Origin: Circinella minor
Lineage: Eukaryota; Mucoromycota; Mucoromycetes; Mucorales; Lichtheimiaceae
Direction of reading: 5' to 3'
Length of the DNA: 64,000 nucleotides
Assembly (NCBI GenBank): GCA_016758965.1
Contig: JAEPRB010000040.1
Location: 161,621 to 225,620, forward strand
Position numbers and translations under genes: made by a program. The number at the start of each line of letters is the position of its first letter. Position 1 is the first letter of the stretch. A model generated the notes under the pieces. The model made no database searches. It was not told the origin of the DNA and saw only the letters and a program-made list of their open reading frames with translations. This document shows, piece after piece, positions 32,820 to 45,915 of the stretch.

Positions 32820-35006
32820 ATGGTGTCAGAATCTAATGGAGTCACTCCGAAGCAAGAACAAGAAACCAATGGCTGTCGAACCAAAAAAATAAATTCAAGT
32901 TCATTTGAAGGTTTTCATTCACCTGCAAGTACTGGTAAAATAACTTTTAACACATGTGTTGAAAATGTCGAGAATCGAAACTTTCATAGTGCAATCGATT
33001 TCACAACCATTGGAATCCAAGAAATGTTCAACAATACGTTGTCATTGTTAGATGTACGTGCATGGACATATGGGATGACAATACAGATCGACAAGGGACT
33101 TAAAGACGCACAAAACATGATTGCCTTGGCACCGACAGCTGCCGCTGGATGTTAGTATACCTATAGATAAAAAATATCATAAACAATTTTTTTTTAATTT
33201 TCCTTAGTTGTATTATTATAGATCTACGTGCAGGATCGCTTCATACCTTGAGAAGCCATCATACGGAAGCCATTCAAGTTTATCAAGCAGGCATCAAAGC
33301 TTTATCTGGCGAGCAATACAACCCAGCCCGTAATACTCTTCAAGAAAAATGCAAGGAAGCCAAAAAAAAATTAAATGTACGTGTCGATTTTGTGACAAAA
33401 CTACCATATGAGGTACTACACCAAATATTGAATTATATTGAAATGAAAGAGATGATTCAACTTCTGGATATATCAAAAGGATGGCGAAGTCGTCTTTCTG
33501 GATCTTTCAAACCATGGACGGAAATCTGTCTTTCATCACACGAGAATGAAGAAGGTAGTCCACCAAAGCCAATTTTATCCAAATTGCATCACGTCAGTCA
33601 ACATGTAGAAGAGATTGTGTTATACAGCTCAAAAAAATACGAATCTGAAATGTTACTTACTGTAATTATGAGTAGTAGTTTCAAGAGTATTAATATATTG
33701 GAAATTCACGGTAAGAAAGGAAAGCAAAAAAAAAATATTCAAAAAAAAAGTTTGTTGGGTAATCTATATTAATAATGGTGTTATGATAATAACAGGATAC
33801 CAAATGAATCAGCACTACCAGCTTTTGGGTGGAATTTCAAAAATCAAAGACACACTTAGACATTTGTCGATCGAGGTAGACTCCAAATGCCCATCTCTTC
33901 CGACGGGAGTAATTCTATCAATGTGTCCTGACCTTGAAACACTTCATTGCGTACAAAACAAAGCTACTTTGGATATTCATGGTCTCATACCACATCCATC
34001 AAGAGCTTTTGATTCTTTAACGGATTTGGAGCTAAGGTTCTCTGACATGGAATTATCAAAATTGGAGTCCCTTCTTTCTTGTTGCCCTAAATTGCGTAAA
34101 CTTGTGGTTGGATCATGTCCTTATTCTTACGCGCCAATTGTTTGCAAGATATGTCCTGGATTACGGGCCTTAATTGTTAATTACGACGGTATAATGCCAC
34201 CCGAAGGTGACTCGATTTTTTCCATAGAGAATCCAAACGAGCCTGCAGGTCTTCGATACCTTTGTATGTTTCCGCAACAAAGTGATAATACCTTAGATCC
34301 TATTATTGATGTGCTACATAATTGTGCGCCAGTATTAGAAACATGGAATCTGGCAGTGTTTGAGGACGACATTATGACGTCGAATTGGAATGACATTTCC
34401 TTAATCACTTTTCCAAAACTACAATATATTAACGTACATACGACGCGAAACTTCAATCCAATACTCTCTAGTATTCTATCAGGATGCTCCAGCTTACAAG
34501 ATCTTTTACTTAGTGGTTCTGGTTTCGATCATGATATTTTTCATGCAATGTCAGAATTGCCATCGTTGCAGAGGCTCGAATTATCATATGCAAAAGGAGT
34601 AAATTTAGAAGCAATGGTATTTATGTTCCGCACTTTAGAAGAGCGCCAGCATCCATTATATAGTTTGGAGCTCGATAATTGTAGTTTTACACTTACTGAT
34701 GCAGCATTACAAGCCATAGCTGGCATCTCGTCACTCCGGAGTTTTGGACTAATGAACGTATCAATCAAGGATCGAAACACATTCAATAGATTTGCGTGTA
34801 AGCTATTGGAAAAGTCTAACAATACACATATGCGCGTCATTATTCTTTGTAATGTGGATGCTGTGTATGACGATTCGATACAATATCTTTGTGGTATTCC
34901 AAGTTTACAAGCAGTCAATCTTTATGAACTTTCAAACGTCACATCCACAGGTTTGGACTATATACGAACACATAAAGCGCTTACTTTATATGAGAATCCT
35001 TATTAA
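32820..35006 (+). CDS. TPR / F-box / leucine-rich-repeat protein (Pof3/Dia2-like architecture)
   Basis: Predicted substrate receptor of an SCF ubiquitin ligase. Three exons (32820-33150, 33222-33710, 33796-35006) give 2031 nt, 676 aa. Residues ~45-155 form helical TPR-like repeats (NFHSAIDFTTIGIQEMF; AGSLHTLRSHHTEAIQVYQA). Residues ~166-205 are the F-box (VTKLPYEVLHQILNYIEMKE). From ~245 to the end run leucine-rich repeats with the regular pattern LxxLxLxxC/S (for example LPSLQRLELSYAKGVNLEAM, then LYSLELDNCSFTLTDAALQA). In yeasts the same domain order occurs in Dia2 and Pof3, which act in replication and genome stability. The shared architecture is visible, while orthology and function are inferred. 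Both introns are GT-AG. Confidence 0.85.
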
Positions 35007-38000
35007 TTATTCATAATGTCATCACACTGTCTCATTATCTTACAATCTACTAATATCTGCTTAGCATTCTCGTTATTTCTCTCTAAACTTCCGAATATGT
35101 ATTTACATCTATACAATACTGTTGTTCTTATTAAATCTATTAAGTATACAGTATTAGAAAAATTTTCTTTTGAATTACACGTACCATATACCCGTTTCAT
35201 TAAAATACATGTAATCGCCCCCCTCCCACCCAAAAAAAAGTCTATGTTATCTTTATTACTCTATTATTTTATAAGTTAAATAAAACTGGTTTTTTTATAA
35301 TTTATTCAGCGAAAAAAAATGTAATAGTATTTTCTTTTTGATAACTGACTTGGAATGTCAAAACAGATACGTACAATAATAATTTGATTTAGTACGCAGT
35401 ATTATTCTAACTTTATTAACTACTGTAAATATGTGAATGAGTCATGACTTTAATCGAACAGATTTTTTGATCTAAGCATAAATTTAAAAATATTCTTCAA
35501 AGCTATGATCTATTATGTGTTTTCCAGGCTGTCAATGTTTTGTGCTTACGTAAAACATTATATAGATTCTAATTTTACACCAGTAAAGTTTAATGTTTGT
35601 CGTTAAGTGTCACAAGTTCGAAAGCATATAAGAGAAGATATTCGCGACATAAAGTGTAATAACTTAGTATTTTGGATAATGCTTTAGAATGAAGCTTAAA
35701 TATTATTTACGTATGTATATAAAAGATATGTGGTAATCACAAACTAGGATTAATGACAATATTAGGGAGGCTTTTGCATAAAGTGTTTTTTTGTTGATTA
35801 TAGATGTAGTGGAAAGATGCTGCGCTTGAACGATGATTGTGAAAACGAAGAAGGGCGAACGCGCTGAAAGAGTATCGGAATCAGTATTAAATTAAATAGA
35901 CATCTAAGTTATATTTTTATGTCTTACCAGTTGATTGCAGGCTTTATGACATGTTGTGGGTAAAAGTATGCACATTATTTTAGATATTGTTTTATATCAT
36001 CGCAATTAGTACCTTTCAGCACATCCCCCGCGATCTGCATGTGACACAATCTATCGCCGCATGTCGAGCACATCAGAACAAACATGAACCAAATTACTTT
36101 TACATCGCAATAACCGTCCGATCACCATTAGGACTTATAGCCTAATCCATATAAACACTTCATTATAAAAATCTGTTGTTTTACAGGCTATTCTAACTTG
36201 GGCTCCTTTCCTACTCTAAACTACTATTAACAGTTGTTTTATCCATTTGCCACCCGTTTTATCATCACAATGTCCACTTTGTTCCCTTGTCATCCACCCC
36301 ACCTTCTCAAACATCTATGTATTAGGAGGATTTTACGATCTTTGCTATTTATCGCCAACGGGGAAAAAATTCAAATGTAACAGAGTGTCATATCATAGCA
36401 CAAATTATGGAAGAAAAAGCTAAAGCTGTACAATATGTTTATACATTTATTTCTGTGATTCAGGCACTTTTTTTTAATAATACAGTAGTACAAATAGCAG
36501 CAATTATAGTAACGATAAATACGTATTTATTTATTTCTCTACATATCCATCTCATTACGTAAATAACTGGCTTTTAGTTTACGTCTATATATAATTCCTG
36601 TTATAATAAAACATCTTTAATAGATATGACAGCAGGTACGGCCAAATACATCAGTTTATACCATTCAACAAACTGATATTAACTAGTAAGTTCAGAAAGC
36701 TTGGTCCTCTACATAAGCAATGAACGTGACCTATCTCAGTTGACTGATTCGCTCATACGAATTTTATTTTGTTTTGTTTCGTAACGCATCGCTTATTTTT
36801 TTCCTCCTGAGTTTGATGATTAAGTAGTAAACTTTGGATTGTTGATTTTAGTAATATAGATGAGTATTCGCGTTGTCTTGCTAAGTACTTCGAATGAAAA
36901 AAAATCAATATTCTAAATTGAGAGCCAAGTTTCTCCCTTTAAGTTGGGACGCAACTTTTGCTTACTAACACAGAAAATCCAAATGAAATAGTTGCTTCAT
37001 CAGAAATCTTTGTCAATTCAACTTTTGTACTGGAGAATTCGTAACCAGTCGTTCTTTATTAACTTTCTTTTTAAATTTGTTACCGCCTGAGAAGATAGTG
37101 ATAACCTGTTACTCGAATACCATGAACTACTGAAGCTAAAAAAAAATAAAAGTGTTGATTTTATCGAGACAGGCCTCTTTTTAATCGATCTGCTCGTTTA
37201 AAGAAAATACAAAATGTTATAGTATAATGCATTACCCCATAATTTGGCAAACTACTGAAATCACATGCTAGTTTTTAATTCATTATATATTTAGTTCATT
37301 GTTGTTTTGGTAAATATGCTTTTAATAATGAATTATTCAATGTAAAAGGAGAAACAATCTACTTTATATGAACTTTTGATATACATTATGGACAAACCTA
37401 CTAAAGTTGGAAGTGAGATATTAAACATGAGAACTGACAATATATATATATCTATAACGTCCCGAAAAAATATTTTCTTTGTGATCACCTACATAAACAT
37501 ACTTTTGTTTTCATGAAGCTTTTATAATTGATTAATTATACTATGTTTCTCACGAAATCCGGGAGCAAAAAAAAGGAAGTGTTCTTTTGGCGACCATTTA
37601 GACGACTATTTTGATGTCCAAACAAAATCATAATATAATAGGTCTTGTAAATAATATTATATGATACTTTAATTAAAATTTTAAAAAAAAAATGAAATTC
37701 GCCATGAAAAGCCAACTAATACTATGAAGTGAAACAAAAAGAGAGAAAAGAAAAGCTTTACATAATACGTAACTAGATTATACGTTATAAATTATTTACT
37801 TTGTTCACCATAAAATGAGAAACATCTAACAGCGGATAAAAAATCTGCTAGTAGTTATAATCGAAATCCTGGGAAAATTATTAATTATACACTTTTTGAT
37901 CAAGGGAATATTTCTATCCTGTACATATAATTCTTGGGAAACATAAGTTGAAAAAAGGGATGTAAAATAAAGCCCAAAAGGAAGTTACACAAGGAAGTCC

Positions 38001-38147
38001 GGTCTTTCCATTTAAAGATCTTTCAAGATTACTACGCCTTTGTGACAAGTCGGTCCAATAAATAAGAAAAACATTACATTTCTTTATATTCGTTTCTCCT
38101 TTTTTTTAAAAACTTTCTATTCGTTTCCTTTTAACTTTCTTTTTCTT
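35007..38147. other. Gene-poor intergenic region (3.1 kb)
   Basis: AT-rich, no supportable gene. A 36-codon minus-strand frame near 35983-36090 contains a Cys-rich stretch (CSTCGDRLCHM) but is too short and isolated to call. The last ~70 bp are a pyrimidine-rich leader for the downstream monooxygenase. Confidence 0.45.
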
Positions 38148-41101
38148 ATGTCTTCAAACAATAAATTAACTGCTGCTGTCATTGGTACAGGGTAATAAAA
38201 TACAAACATATATCTCGCTATTCATTCAATTCAATCCTCTCTCACTAAATAATGATATTATTTATTAACCATCCCATCCTTTTATTGTTTTACAGATTCA
38301 GCGGACTTTGTGCTGCTATCAAGCTAGAAAAAGAGCTTGGTGTCCAGGCACAACTTTTTGAAATGTCAGACGATGTAGGGGGTACCTGGGAAGCAAATAG
38401 AGTAAGTACAGAAATATCAATCCTTATAACTATTTGTATTATATATAGCATTATATAACTAGAGCAATAACCTTGATTTTAATCTACTATAATATTAATT
38501 AGTATCCAGGGGCAGAATGTGATATTCCTTCTCATTTGTACTCGTTCAGTTTTGATTTGAGTCCTTGTAAGATTTTCTTTTTTTGCTACGGTTCTTGTAT
38601 CCTATTTTATATAATGAATATCGGCGCTCAACAAAACTTTTTTTTCTTTTTGAAAATGTAACTTATAGCATGGTCAAAGCACTATAGTAACCAAGCTGAA
38701 ATCCATGCTTATCTCCAAAACGTTGCAAAAAAATATAATCTTTATGAACGAATTCGATTTCAAACTGAGGTAGTTCGTGTCGAATGGATTGAGAGCAAGA
38801 ATCAATGGTTCATACAATGGCGTAATGTGAAAGATCATGAAAAAACAGGGTCTGGTTATTATAATACTGTGTAAGTTGATTTTAATTACCTTTTTTCTGG
38901 GACTATGTGAAATATTTACGAAGTGAAATAATTTTAATATATAAAATTAAACTACAGATTTGCAGGATTAGGCCCGTTACGAATTCCGAATATTCCAAAA
39001 GAATTCGAAGGATTTCAAGGACCACTTGTCCATACGACACGTTGGGATAAAAATATTGATTACAGCAACAAACGTATTGGAATCGTAGGTTGTGGTGCAA
39101 CGTATGTATCAATGTTTTATTTAATTTTTCACAGAAAAATAATTTATATATGCTTTGCTGTAAAATCTCAGTACGTATGCAAAAACTAAAACGCTATAAT
39201 ATTATTTCGATATCAAATATTATTTTATATATCACAACAATAGAGCTATTCAAGTCATCCCAGAATTACAAAAGGTTGCATCTCATATTTATAGTTATCA
39301 ACGGACAGTCGCATGGGTTTCTCCTAGAGATCAATTTACATATCCACGAATCATTAAGATGGTGTTTCGATGGTTTCCAGTATTGTTAAAACTTTATCGT
39401 TTTATGTTATTCGTTCAGGTAAATTATAAATGTATATAGTTAAATTTAAACAGAAGTCATTATAGCTAGCCACATATGCATACATAAACTACTTACTAAT
39501 ATATATATATATATATTGATATAAATTATATAGCATGAAATGTATTATCCTTATTTTGGTTATTATGACAGTTTCTTGGGTCGTATGGTTCATAAGGGGT
39601 TTAAAAAGATCATCGCGTTCCGTCTTACACGAGCCGGTCGCCCAGATTTGATTCCTAATTTGACACCAAGTAAGTAATAACATACAGTGGTTACGTATCA
39701 TTTATTTTCATGTTAAATATAGCACATGACACTTCAATATTCGCCAACTTTACTAAATACGTATAAATATTACCCATTTATCGTAACGATATCAGATTAT
39801 CCACCTGGATGTAAGCGTATTGCCAAATCAGAACTTTATCTAGAAGCACTTTGTAAACCTAACGTTACCGTGATTACCAACGGTGTTGATCAAATCAAAG
39901 GGCGTACAATAATTGACAAACAAGGAAACGAGACAGAAGTCGATATTTTAATTCTTGCCACTGGATTTGATCTTCAAGGTTTTGCTGGAAATCTCCAAAG
40001 TAAGTTGTTGTTACGTGCATAATCATTCTCATATCGATATACACTTAATTAAACTTGTCCAAAATAAATTTATTCACACCGCTTATATACTATTGTTGAA
40101 ACTTTTTGATTTTATTAAGTTTTTGGTAGAAACCAAGTTTCACTAAACGAAAAATGGTCAACTGAATTCCCGAAAACCTACAAGGCAAGAAAAAGAAAAA
40201 AAAATAAGAGATTTATGTATAGTCATATAAATTACGTGTTCCCATATATTAACTGTTCATAGTATCAATTAGACTGTTACCATGAATGGATTCCCTAACT
40301 TCTTTTTGTTCTTGGGTCCATCAACTGGTCTTGGTCATAACTCTGTGGTTACAGTAAGTATACTGTTATTGCTTATGATCATGTGGATTAATTTTTATTG
40401 TTAACTTTGGGAAAAAAAAATTTCTATATATAAAAAAAAACATTACTTATCACTAGCTCATTGAAATGTAAGTTTATATTAATAACTACATCCAATCGAA
40501 AAGTGTTTTTTTTCTAACTACCTATCAAATTATAATTTGTCTAAAACAAATTTATGTAGTCAAGTTGATTTTGCTATCAAGTGCTTGAAGCATGTAGTAC
40601 AAAAGGATTTGGCAGCAATAGAGCCCAGAAGATCAGCACAAGAAGAATTTGTTTCAAAGCTTCAAAAAAGTTTCAAGGGAACTGTATGGAAAGGAGGTAT
40701 GTTTATTATACATTATAATAAAGGGGAAAAATAGATAAGCGACCGCTATTGTATAGAAAGAACTTAATTTTACAAACATAATTAAAATCTATTTAGGATG
40801 TCGATCATGGTACATGAATGATAATGGAGAGGTATTATATCTACCTGCACATAAAAAAAATTGAAAAGGGAAATTAGGCACACACACACACATATATATA
40901 TATATATTAAAGCGTTAACACGGCTAATATATTGACTGCTGATTATAACGAGAAATAAAAATGACTAACATTTTATATATATATTATTAATAGCTATACG
41001 GTCTCTGGAGTGGTTCTCTCACTTCCTTCTGGTGGACTTTACGCAAGGCAGATATCAATGCCTTTATTCAACATAAAAAGGCTAAGTCTATTAAGATGTA
41101 A
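38148..41101 (+). CDS. Flavin-dependent monooxygenase, Baeyer-Villiger type
   Basis: FAD/NADPH enzyme expected to insert oxygen into ketones or related substrates; the natural substrate is unknown. Fourteen exons give 1512 nt, 503 aa: 38148-38191, 38296-38401, 38503-38566, 38669-38870, 38958-39101, 39244-39418, 39534-39669, 39796-39999, 40120-40184, 40273-40353, 40457-40467, 40560-40696, 40797-40831, 40994-41101. The FAD-binding GTGFSG is at residues 13-18, then WEANRYPGAECDIPSHLYS. The Baeyer-Villiger fingerprint FQGPLVHTTRWD (FxGxxxHxxxWD) is at 158-169, the NADPH-binding GCGATA at 182-187, and ILATGFD follows. Exon 11 is only 11 nt, and the intron after 40184 begins GC instead of GT. A class B flavoprotein hydroxylase is the alternative, but the fingerprint favours the Baeyer-Villiger type. 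Confidence 0.92.
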
Positions 41102-41590
41102 AAAACACACACAAAAAAAAAAGATTCATTCTTTATGCATAATAGATATTATTACATGATAGAAACAAGGATTTTAAGCTCTTCATCTTCGTTATCCTTA
41201 TCATCAAATTTCATATTTTTTCACTATTCTCTCTCTCTCTCTTTCTATATATATACAGTATAATAACACCCACCATCATAGTAGATCTCCCAAAAATTAT
41301 GATCATAATATCTAATACATGTATATCCATTATTTTATATAATGATAGCTTTTTTATTACTTAAACGTCATTCAAAACAGGTATACACATAGGGTTGCGG
41401 GTAAATTTATTTAACGAATCCTTGTACAACAATTAAGCTATGGCCTCTATAGCTGATTTTAAAACAAAAAAGTAATAGTAACATCAGCAGGAGTGATACA
41501 ACAGCTCTATTTTGCATATTGATTATTACCTCCCTTGTTCCACTTTTTTATTTCTTTATCTTTTCTTTTTACTTTTCTTTTTTTTTTCTC
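41102..41590. other. Intergenic spacer and leader
   Basis: 489 bp between two co-directional genes. It is AT-rich with CT repeats near 41230, ending in a pyrimidine-rich leader. The frame of the next gene is open upstream of its ATG without another ATG. Nothing else is seen. Confidence 0.4.
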
Positions 41591-42703
41591 ATGGTCGATA
41601 AAAAAACCAGGCCGAGTTCACCTACGTCCACCACCCCTCTTTTATCCGAAACTACGAGTACTACTGCTACTCAAAGAGGTAGTACTATAGGTAGTATTGG
41701 TTCGTCAACTAGTCCTCGTTACAACTCGGTTCGTCGTGTTCCTACATTTATGCAAACTTCTGTCCCAGGTCGTCGTTCCATTATTCACGCTTTTCTTGAC
41801 ATGACTATGCATATGATGTTTGAACTAGTTTTACCTATTATTCTTTACTATGCTTTAAGAACCCAATTTTCACCTATTATTTCGCTCGTTGTAGCAGGTA
41901 TTCCACCTGCTCTTGTTGTAGTTGTAAAAGGAGTTCGAGATCATAAAGTAGATATGATGGGATTATTGATGTTATTGGGTTTTGTTGCATCTGTATTATT
42001 GGCACTGGTGGAATCGGATCCAAAGTTATATCTTTTACGAGAAAGTGCCATGACGTCTGCTATGGGAGTCATGTTGATGGTCACTCTTTTCCCCCTCCGG
42101 TGGCGCCACCGTATTCTCCGCCCATTCATGTTTTATGTTGCACGTCAGATAGCTGTTTCATCTACAACTATGCTGCCACCAGCGTGCGTGAGACTACATT
42201 GGGATTGGTTTTGGACAAATTGGCTGTCATTCCGTGCATTTTTTCGTAAGTTTACTTTTAAAAGAAGGGAAAAAAATGAATGTGGAACCGGGACAAGAAA
42301 GGTGACTAGGGCTTGATATGTGTGTGGTGTACTTTAACTATAATGTAGGTAGTAGTGGTAAATGAATTAACTGAAGACTCAATGGTTGTGACAACAATTA
42401 ATTATATTAGGCGGATTAACTGCAATTTGGGGTTTTGGATTATTAAGTGAATTTCTTGTACGTGTGGTATTAATTTATACAATTGATGAAGTGGATGATA
42501 TCATGTATTATTCAAATATCTACATGTTTTCGGTGACACTCACTCTTGGTACGCTTACAGTAGCAAGTACATTATTATATCGACATTTGTATAAACGAGA
42601 ACAAAAGAAATCTATAAATACACAACGTCGGATGGAAGTTGAAGAAATTATTGCAAGAGCAGCAGAAGAAAATCGTTTACAAAATCAACAATATGAACAA
42701 TAG
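41591..42703 (+). CDS. Multipass membrane protein (VC0807-like family, function unknown)
   Basis: Two exons (41591-42245, 42411-42703) give 948 nt, 315 aa. The first ~60 residues are a Ser/Thr-rich cytosol-like tail (segments such as PSSPTSTTPLLSETTSTTA) ending in a basic RRVP stretch. About six hydrophobic segments follow: MMFELVLPIILYYAL, IISLVVAGIPPALVVVV, MMGLLMLLGFVASVLLALV, SAMGVMLMVTLFPL, GLTAIWGFGLLSEFLVRVVL and MFSVTLTLGTLTVASTLLY. A charged Glu/Arg/Gln tail ends the protein. The layout and the first two helices resemble the VC0807-type membrane proteins found in bacteria and many fungi, whose role is unknown. The gene is convergent with the GATA factor. Confidence 0.8.
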
Positions 42704-43467
42704 TTTATAATTGATCTTTGGTTGCTTGTTATCGAAAAAGGAAACATCAGTCTATTATCTTTTGGATAAAACCTGTGATAACTTTTTATTTTTATTTTGT
42801 AATACATATTATACCCATCTTGTTTTAATTTTCATGCATTTTTTTGTACTGTTTAAACCATCATTATTAAAAAAAATTGTTTATAAAATTTACAGAAACA
42901 AGAAATTGGATAATTTAGAATGTCTTGTGATAAAATACTGTAAAATAAAAAATGGGGCGATTATGCAAATATTGTCCTATTTAATTATAATCACCTGAGC
43001 TTATTTAAAAAATAAAATAATAAAATAAAGCTGCATGAATTTTGGACCGAGAAGGAAGTAATAATGACTAGAAATGATATTGTTATTTGCTTTAATGTCA
43101 TAAAAAGTAATGCTAAATTCTCAATTGATCCAATTTGAAAAACTTTCTTTTTTGTCAGCATGGATAAAAGAACAAAAAATAATAATCAGGGGCTCCATAT
43201 ATAAATGTGTTGATTGTCCTACTGTGACGGTATTTATTTTTTATTGCTGATAACATCAAAACCACATGTAGTCGTGTGATTAGATAATCCAAAAAAGAAT
43301 ATGTAAGAAAGTTTAATAAGATAGACAAATGGACAAAGAATGAAAGAGAGAGAAAGATTACTACGTAAACACATATGTATAATAGATTTTTTTTATATAA
43401 AGTGATGTCGTATAGATAAAAATGAAGAAAAAGGTCATTCTATTATTGGAAATTATTAAAAAAATTT
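42704..43467. other. Convergent 3' intergenic region
   Basis: 764 bp between the 3' ends of the membrane-protein gene and the GATA gene. It is AT-rich and no coding region is supported. Confidence 0.45.
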
Positions 43468-45492
43468 CTATTGTGGTGAAGAGACTTGCTGAAAGGTATA
43501 GTTATGAAAACCACTTGAATTGATATCGCCGTTGTTAGTATTTGTAGATAATGATGTTGAAAACTGTCGTTGCTCTTCTTGCTCTTGTGAATGTTCCTGG
43601 GAAACAGTTGATGTGGTGGTAGTGGATAATGACTGGTTAAATTGGTGATTAATCATTCGAATACCTTTTGGTATTCCTACATCTCCTGTTCGTTGTCGTT
43701 TTTTAATAACATCAGTTTTCATAGAAAGTGGTCGTTTTGAATGATGTAATTTTAAACTATTTTTAAAATATTTTAAAACACTATTAGTGAATCCACTACT
43801 AGCTATTATGACAATACAATTATTTTAAACTTACTATAAACCACAAGCATTACAAAGTGGTTCACCATTTGCGTCTCTACGCCACAATGGTGTTGTAGTA
43901 GTGGCACAATTAGAACAAACTATCCTTGTTCCTTCATCTTGACCACTTGCTGGTGAGTTTTCAAAATAACGTGGTCGAGGTGCTTTATGTAATTTTGCGC
44001 TATTAGAATTTGTATTTGTTTATGGACTTAGTATAAGAAATATTTTTACTTGTCATGTTCCTAATTGTCTTTGTTTTATATTTTCCCAGGATCTTATCAA
44101 TAACTACACTTACTATAATCCACATGCGTTGCACAATAGTTCATCATTCGCTGACCTACGCCAAAGTGGTGTTTGAGTTGTTTCACAATTACTACAAATA
44201 GCTTGCTTGCCTTCAGAAGGTGTAGCCATTACTGGCTTCTGTGATGAATCTTGTTGTTGCTGTAACTGTAACTGTAATTGAGGTGTTTGCTGCTCCATAA
44301 CTCTCTCAACCGAACTAACGAGTTTATCTTGAGGTACAATGGATAAGATCTTATTGTACAACGTTTGATGAGGTATGGGTGCAATACATTCTTCAGAAAT
44401 ATACAGTGCATTTTTCAAATCATTGTTATTTTGTTGTTGTTGTTGTTGTTGTTGTTGCTGCTGAGGCTGAGGCTGCATCATCATGGGATTATTGTTATAC
44501 CAGAAATCAGAAGTGGCTGTTGTCGTAAAGCTATTATTATTATTTGTATATGCATGTGAAGAAGAAGATGGGTCAATTATGTTATTGTTATTCGTTGATG
44601 AGTCGTTCATTGTCTGTAGTGGTACAGTGTTCATCCAATTGTTATTATCCAGATGCATCAACATATCACCGAATATATCGCTGTCTTGAAGTGAGATGGT
44701 TTGATTAATATCCTGATCCGAACTGAATTGTGGTAATACAAAGTCTTGATAGTACGAGGGATCATTCATGAGTGATGTTTGTTGATTATCTTGTTGTTGT
44801 TGTTGTTGTGGGAGCATCATTGGTTCGGGTACTGAGCAAGGTGCCAAGGATGGTGGCACCATCTGTTGTCGTTGTATGGATGATTCGGGGACAGTAGTAG
44901 CAACATGTGGATCTGGTGGTAACGTATTTGAGGATACGAGTTGTGGCGCCATTTCTTGTTGATGTTGATGTTGCGGCGGTGGCACCTGCTGCTGTTGTTG
45001 TTGTTGTTGTTGTTGTTGCCGGTACTGGTATTGGTCATATTGCTGTTGCTGTTGTTGTTTCTTTTGTACTGTAGAAGAAGTAGCCTTTTTACCGACTTTC
45101 CTTCGCTGTTGAGTATTTTTACGTACTGGATGAGGCTGTGTATCATAAAACTGTAATTGTTCTTGGTGTTCTTGTTGTTCTTGTTGTTGTTGTTGTTGCA
45201 AAAAGGTAGCACTGTTATTTTTGTTATTCGTAGTCCCTACTGCCTTTTCTTTTCGAGAGGGGTGAGTAGTAGTAGTAGTTTTAGAGGTTGGTAACTTTTT
45301 GGACTGAGCATTAACATTGTGCATAAACCATAATCGCCAAGCAAGGTTTTCATAACGACTACCATTCTCGAGAGAGTCTTTTACTTTGGTACAAACTCTC
45401 CAAGTCTGTGATAATTCATCTTCGGTGTCAAGTTGAGTAAATGGATTAAACGATTTACTATTGGTTTTAATTTTCAATTTAATCGGTGCCAT
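43468..45492 (-). CDS. GATA transcription factor, AreA-type N-terminus with two zinc fingers
   Basis: Nuclear DNA-binding regulator. Three exons (44114-45492, 43835-43999, 43468-43756) give 1833 nt, 610 aa. Residues ~15-55 match the AreA/Nit2 N-terminal region ([25 protein letters not shown]; Pfam DUF1752), which points to nitrogen regulation. The middle is low-complexity, with long CAA/CAG-coded Gln runs and AAT/AAC Asn runs. Two type IV fingers follow, both C-x2-C-x17-C-x2-[15 protein letters not shown] at residues 433-459 and [14 protein letters not shown] at 488-514. Each is split by an intron after CGLY. Finger 2 has the canonical basic tail ([20 protein letters not shown]); finger 1 has a shorter one ([12 protein letters not shown]). 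AreA homologues have one finger and siderophore-type GATA factors two, so this combination is uncommon. The target pathway is inferred. Confidence 0.92.
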
Positions 45493-45915
45493 TTTATTAA
45501 ATTGGTAAACTGCTCTAAGTTTTAAAGAAAAAAGTGAAGGAGAAAATAAAAGTAGTGTAGTATTAATTGCTGTTGTAGTTTGCGCTGCTTTTTTTTAATA
45601 TATGTAAGTAATAGAAGAAAAAAGAAGAAATGGATATATGAAATTTATGTGGAAAAAGAAAAAAATAAAAGCTATAAAAAAAGAGCTATTTTAAAATAAA
45701 CACACACGCACACACACACAAGTGTTGTCTGGATATAAGCTATATATATATGGACGCCACCACCATACCGAGGTCAGTTGTTTATATAGAGCCATGTGTT
45801 TGTGAGGTGAGACACTCGTTTTTTGCCATATAAGGATATTAATACCACCATAAGTTGGGGTTGATTTTCTTTTATTATCATTATTATTATTAAAAATTAT
45901 TGATATATAATATTT
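45493..45915. other. GATA gene promoter and 3' flank of the GID subunit gene
   Basis: 423 bp. It has purine-rich stretches (leader of the minus-strand GATA gene), a short CA repeat near 45705-45720, and a possible TATATATA element around 45741-45748. No coding region. Confidence 0.4.

Noticed and set aside
35983..36090. Short minus-strand frame with CSTCGDRLCHM
   Set aside because: Only 36 codons, isolated; a chance Cys-rich stretch cannot be excluded.
44365..45156. Long Leu-rich plus-strand frames opposite the GATA gene
   Set aside because: They are the complement of Gln and Asn codon repeats in the GATA coding exon.
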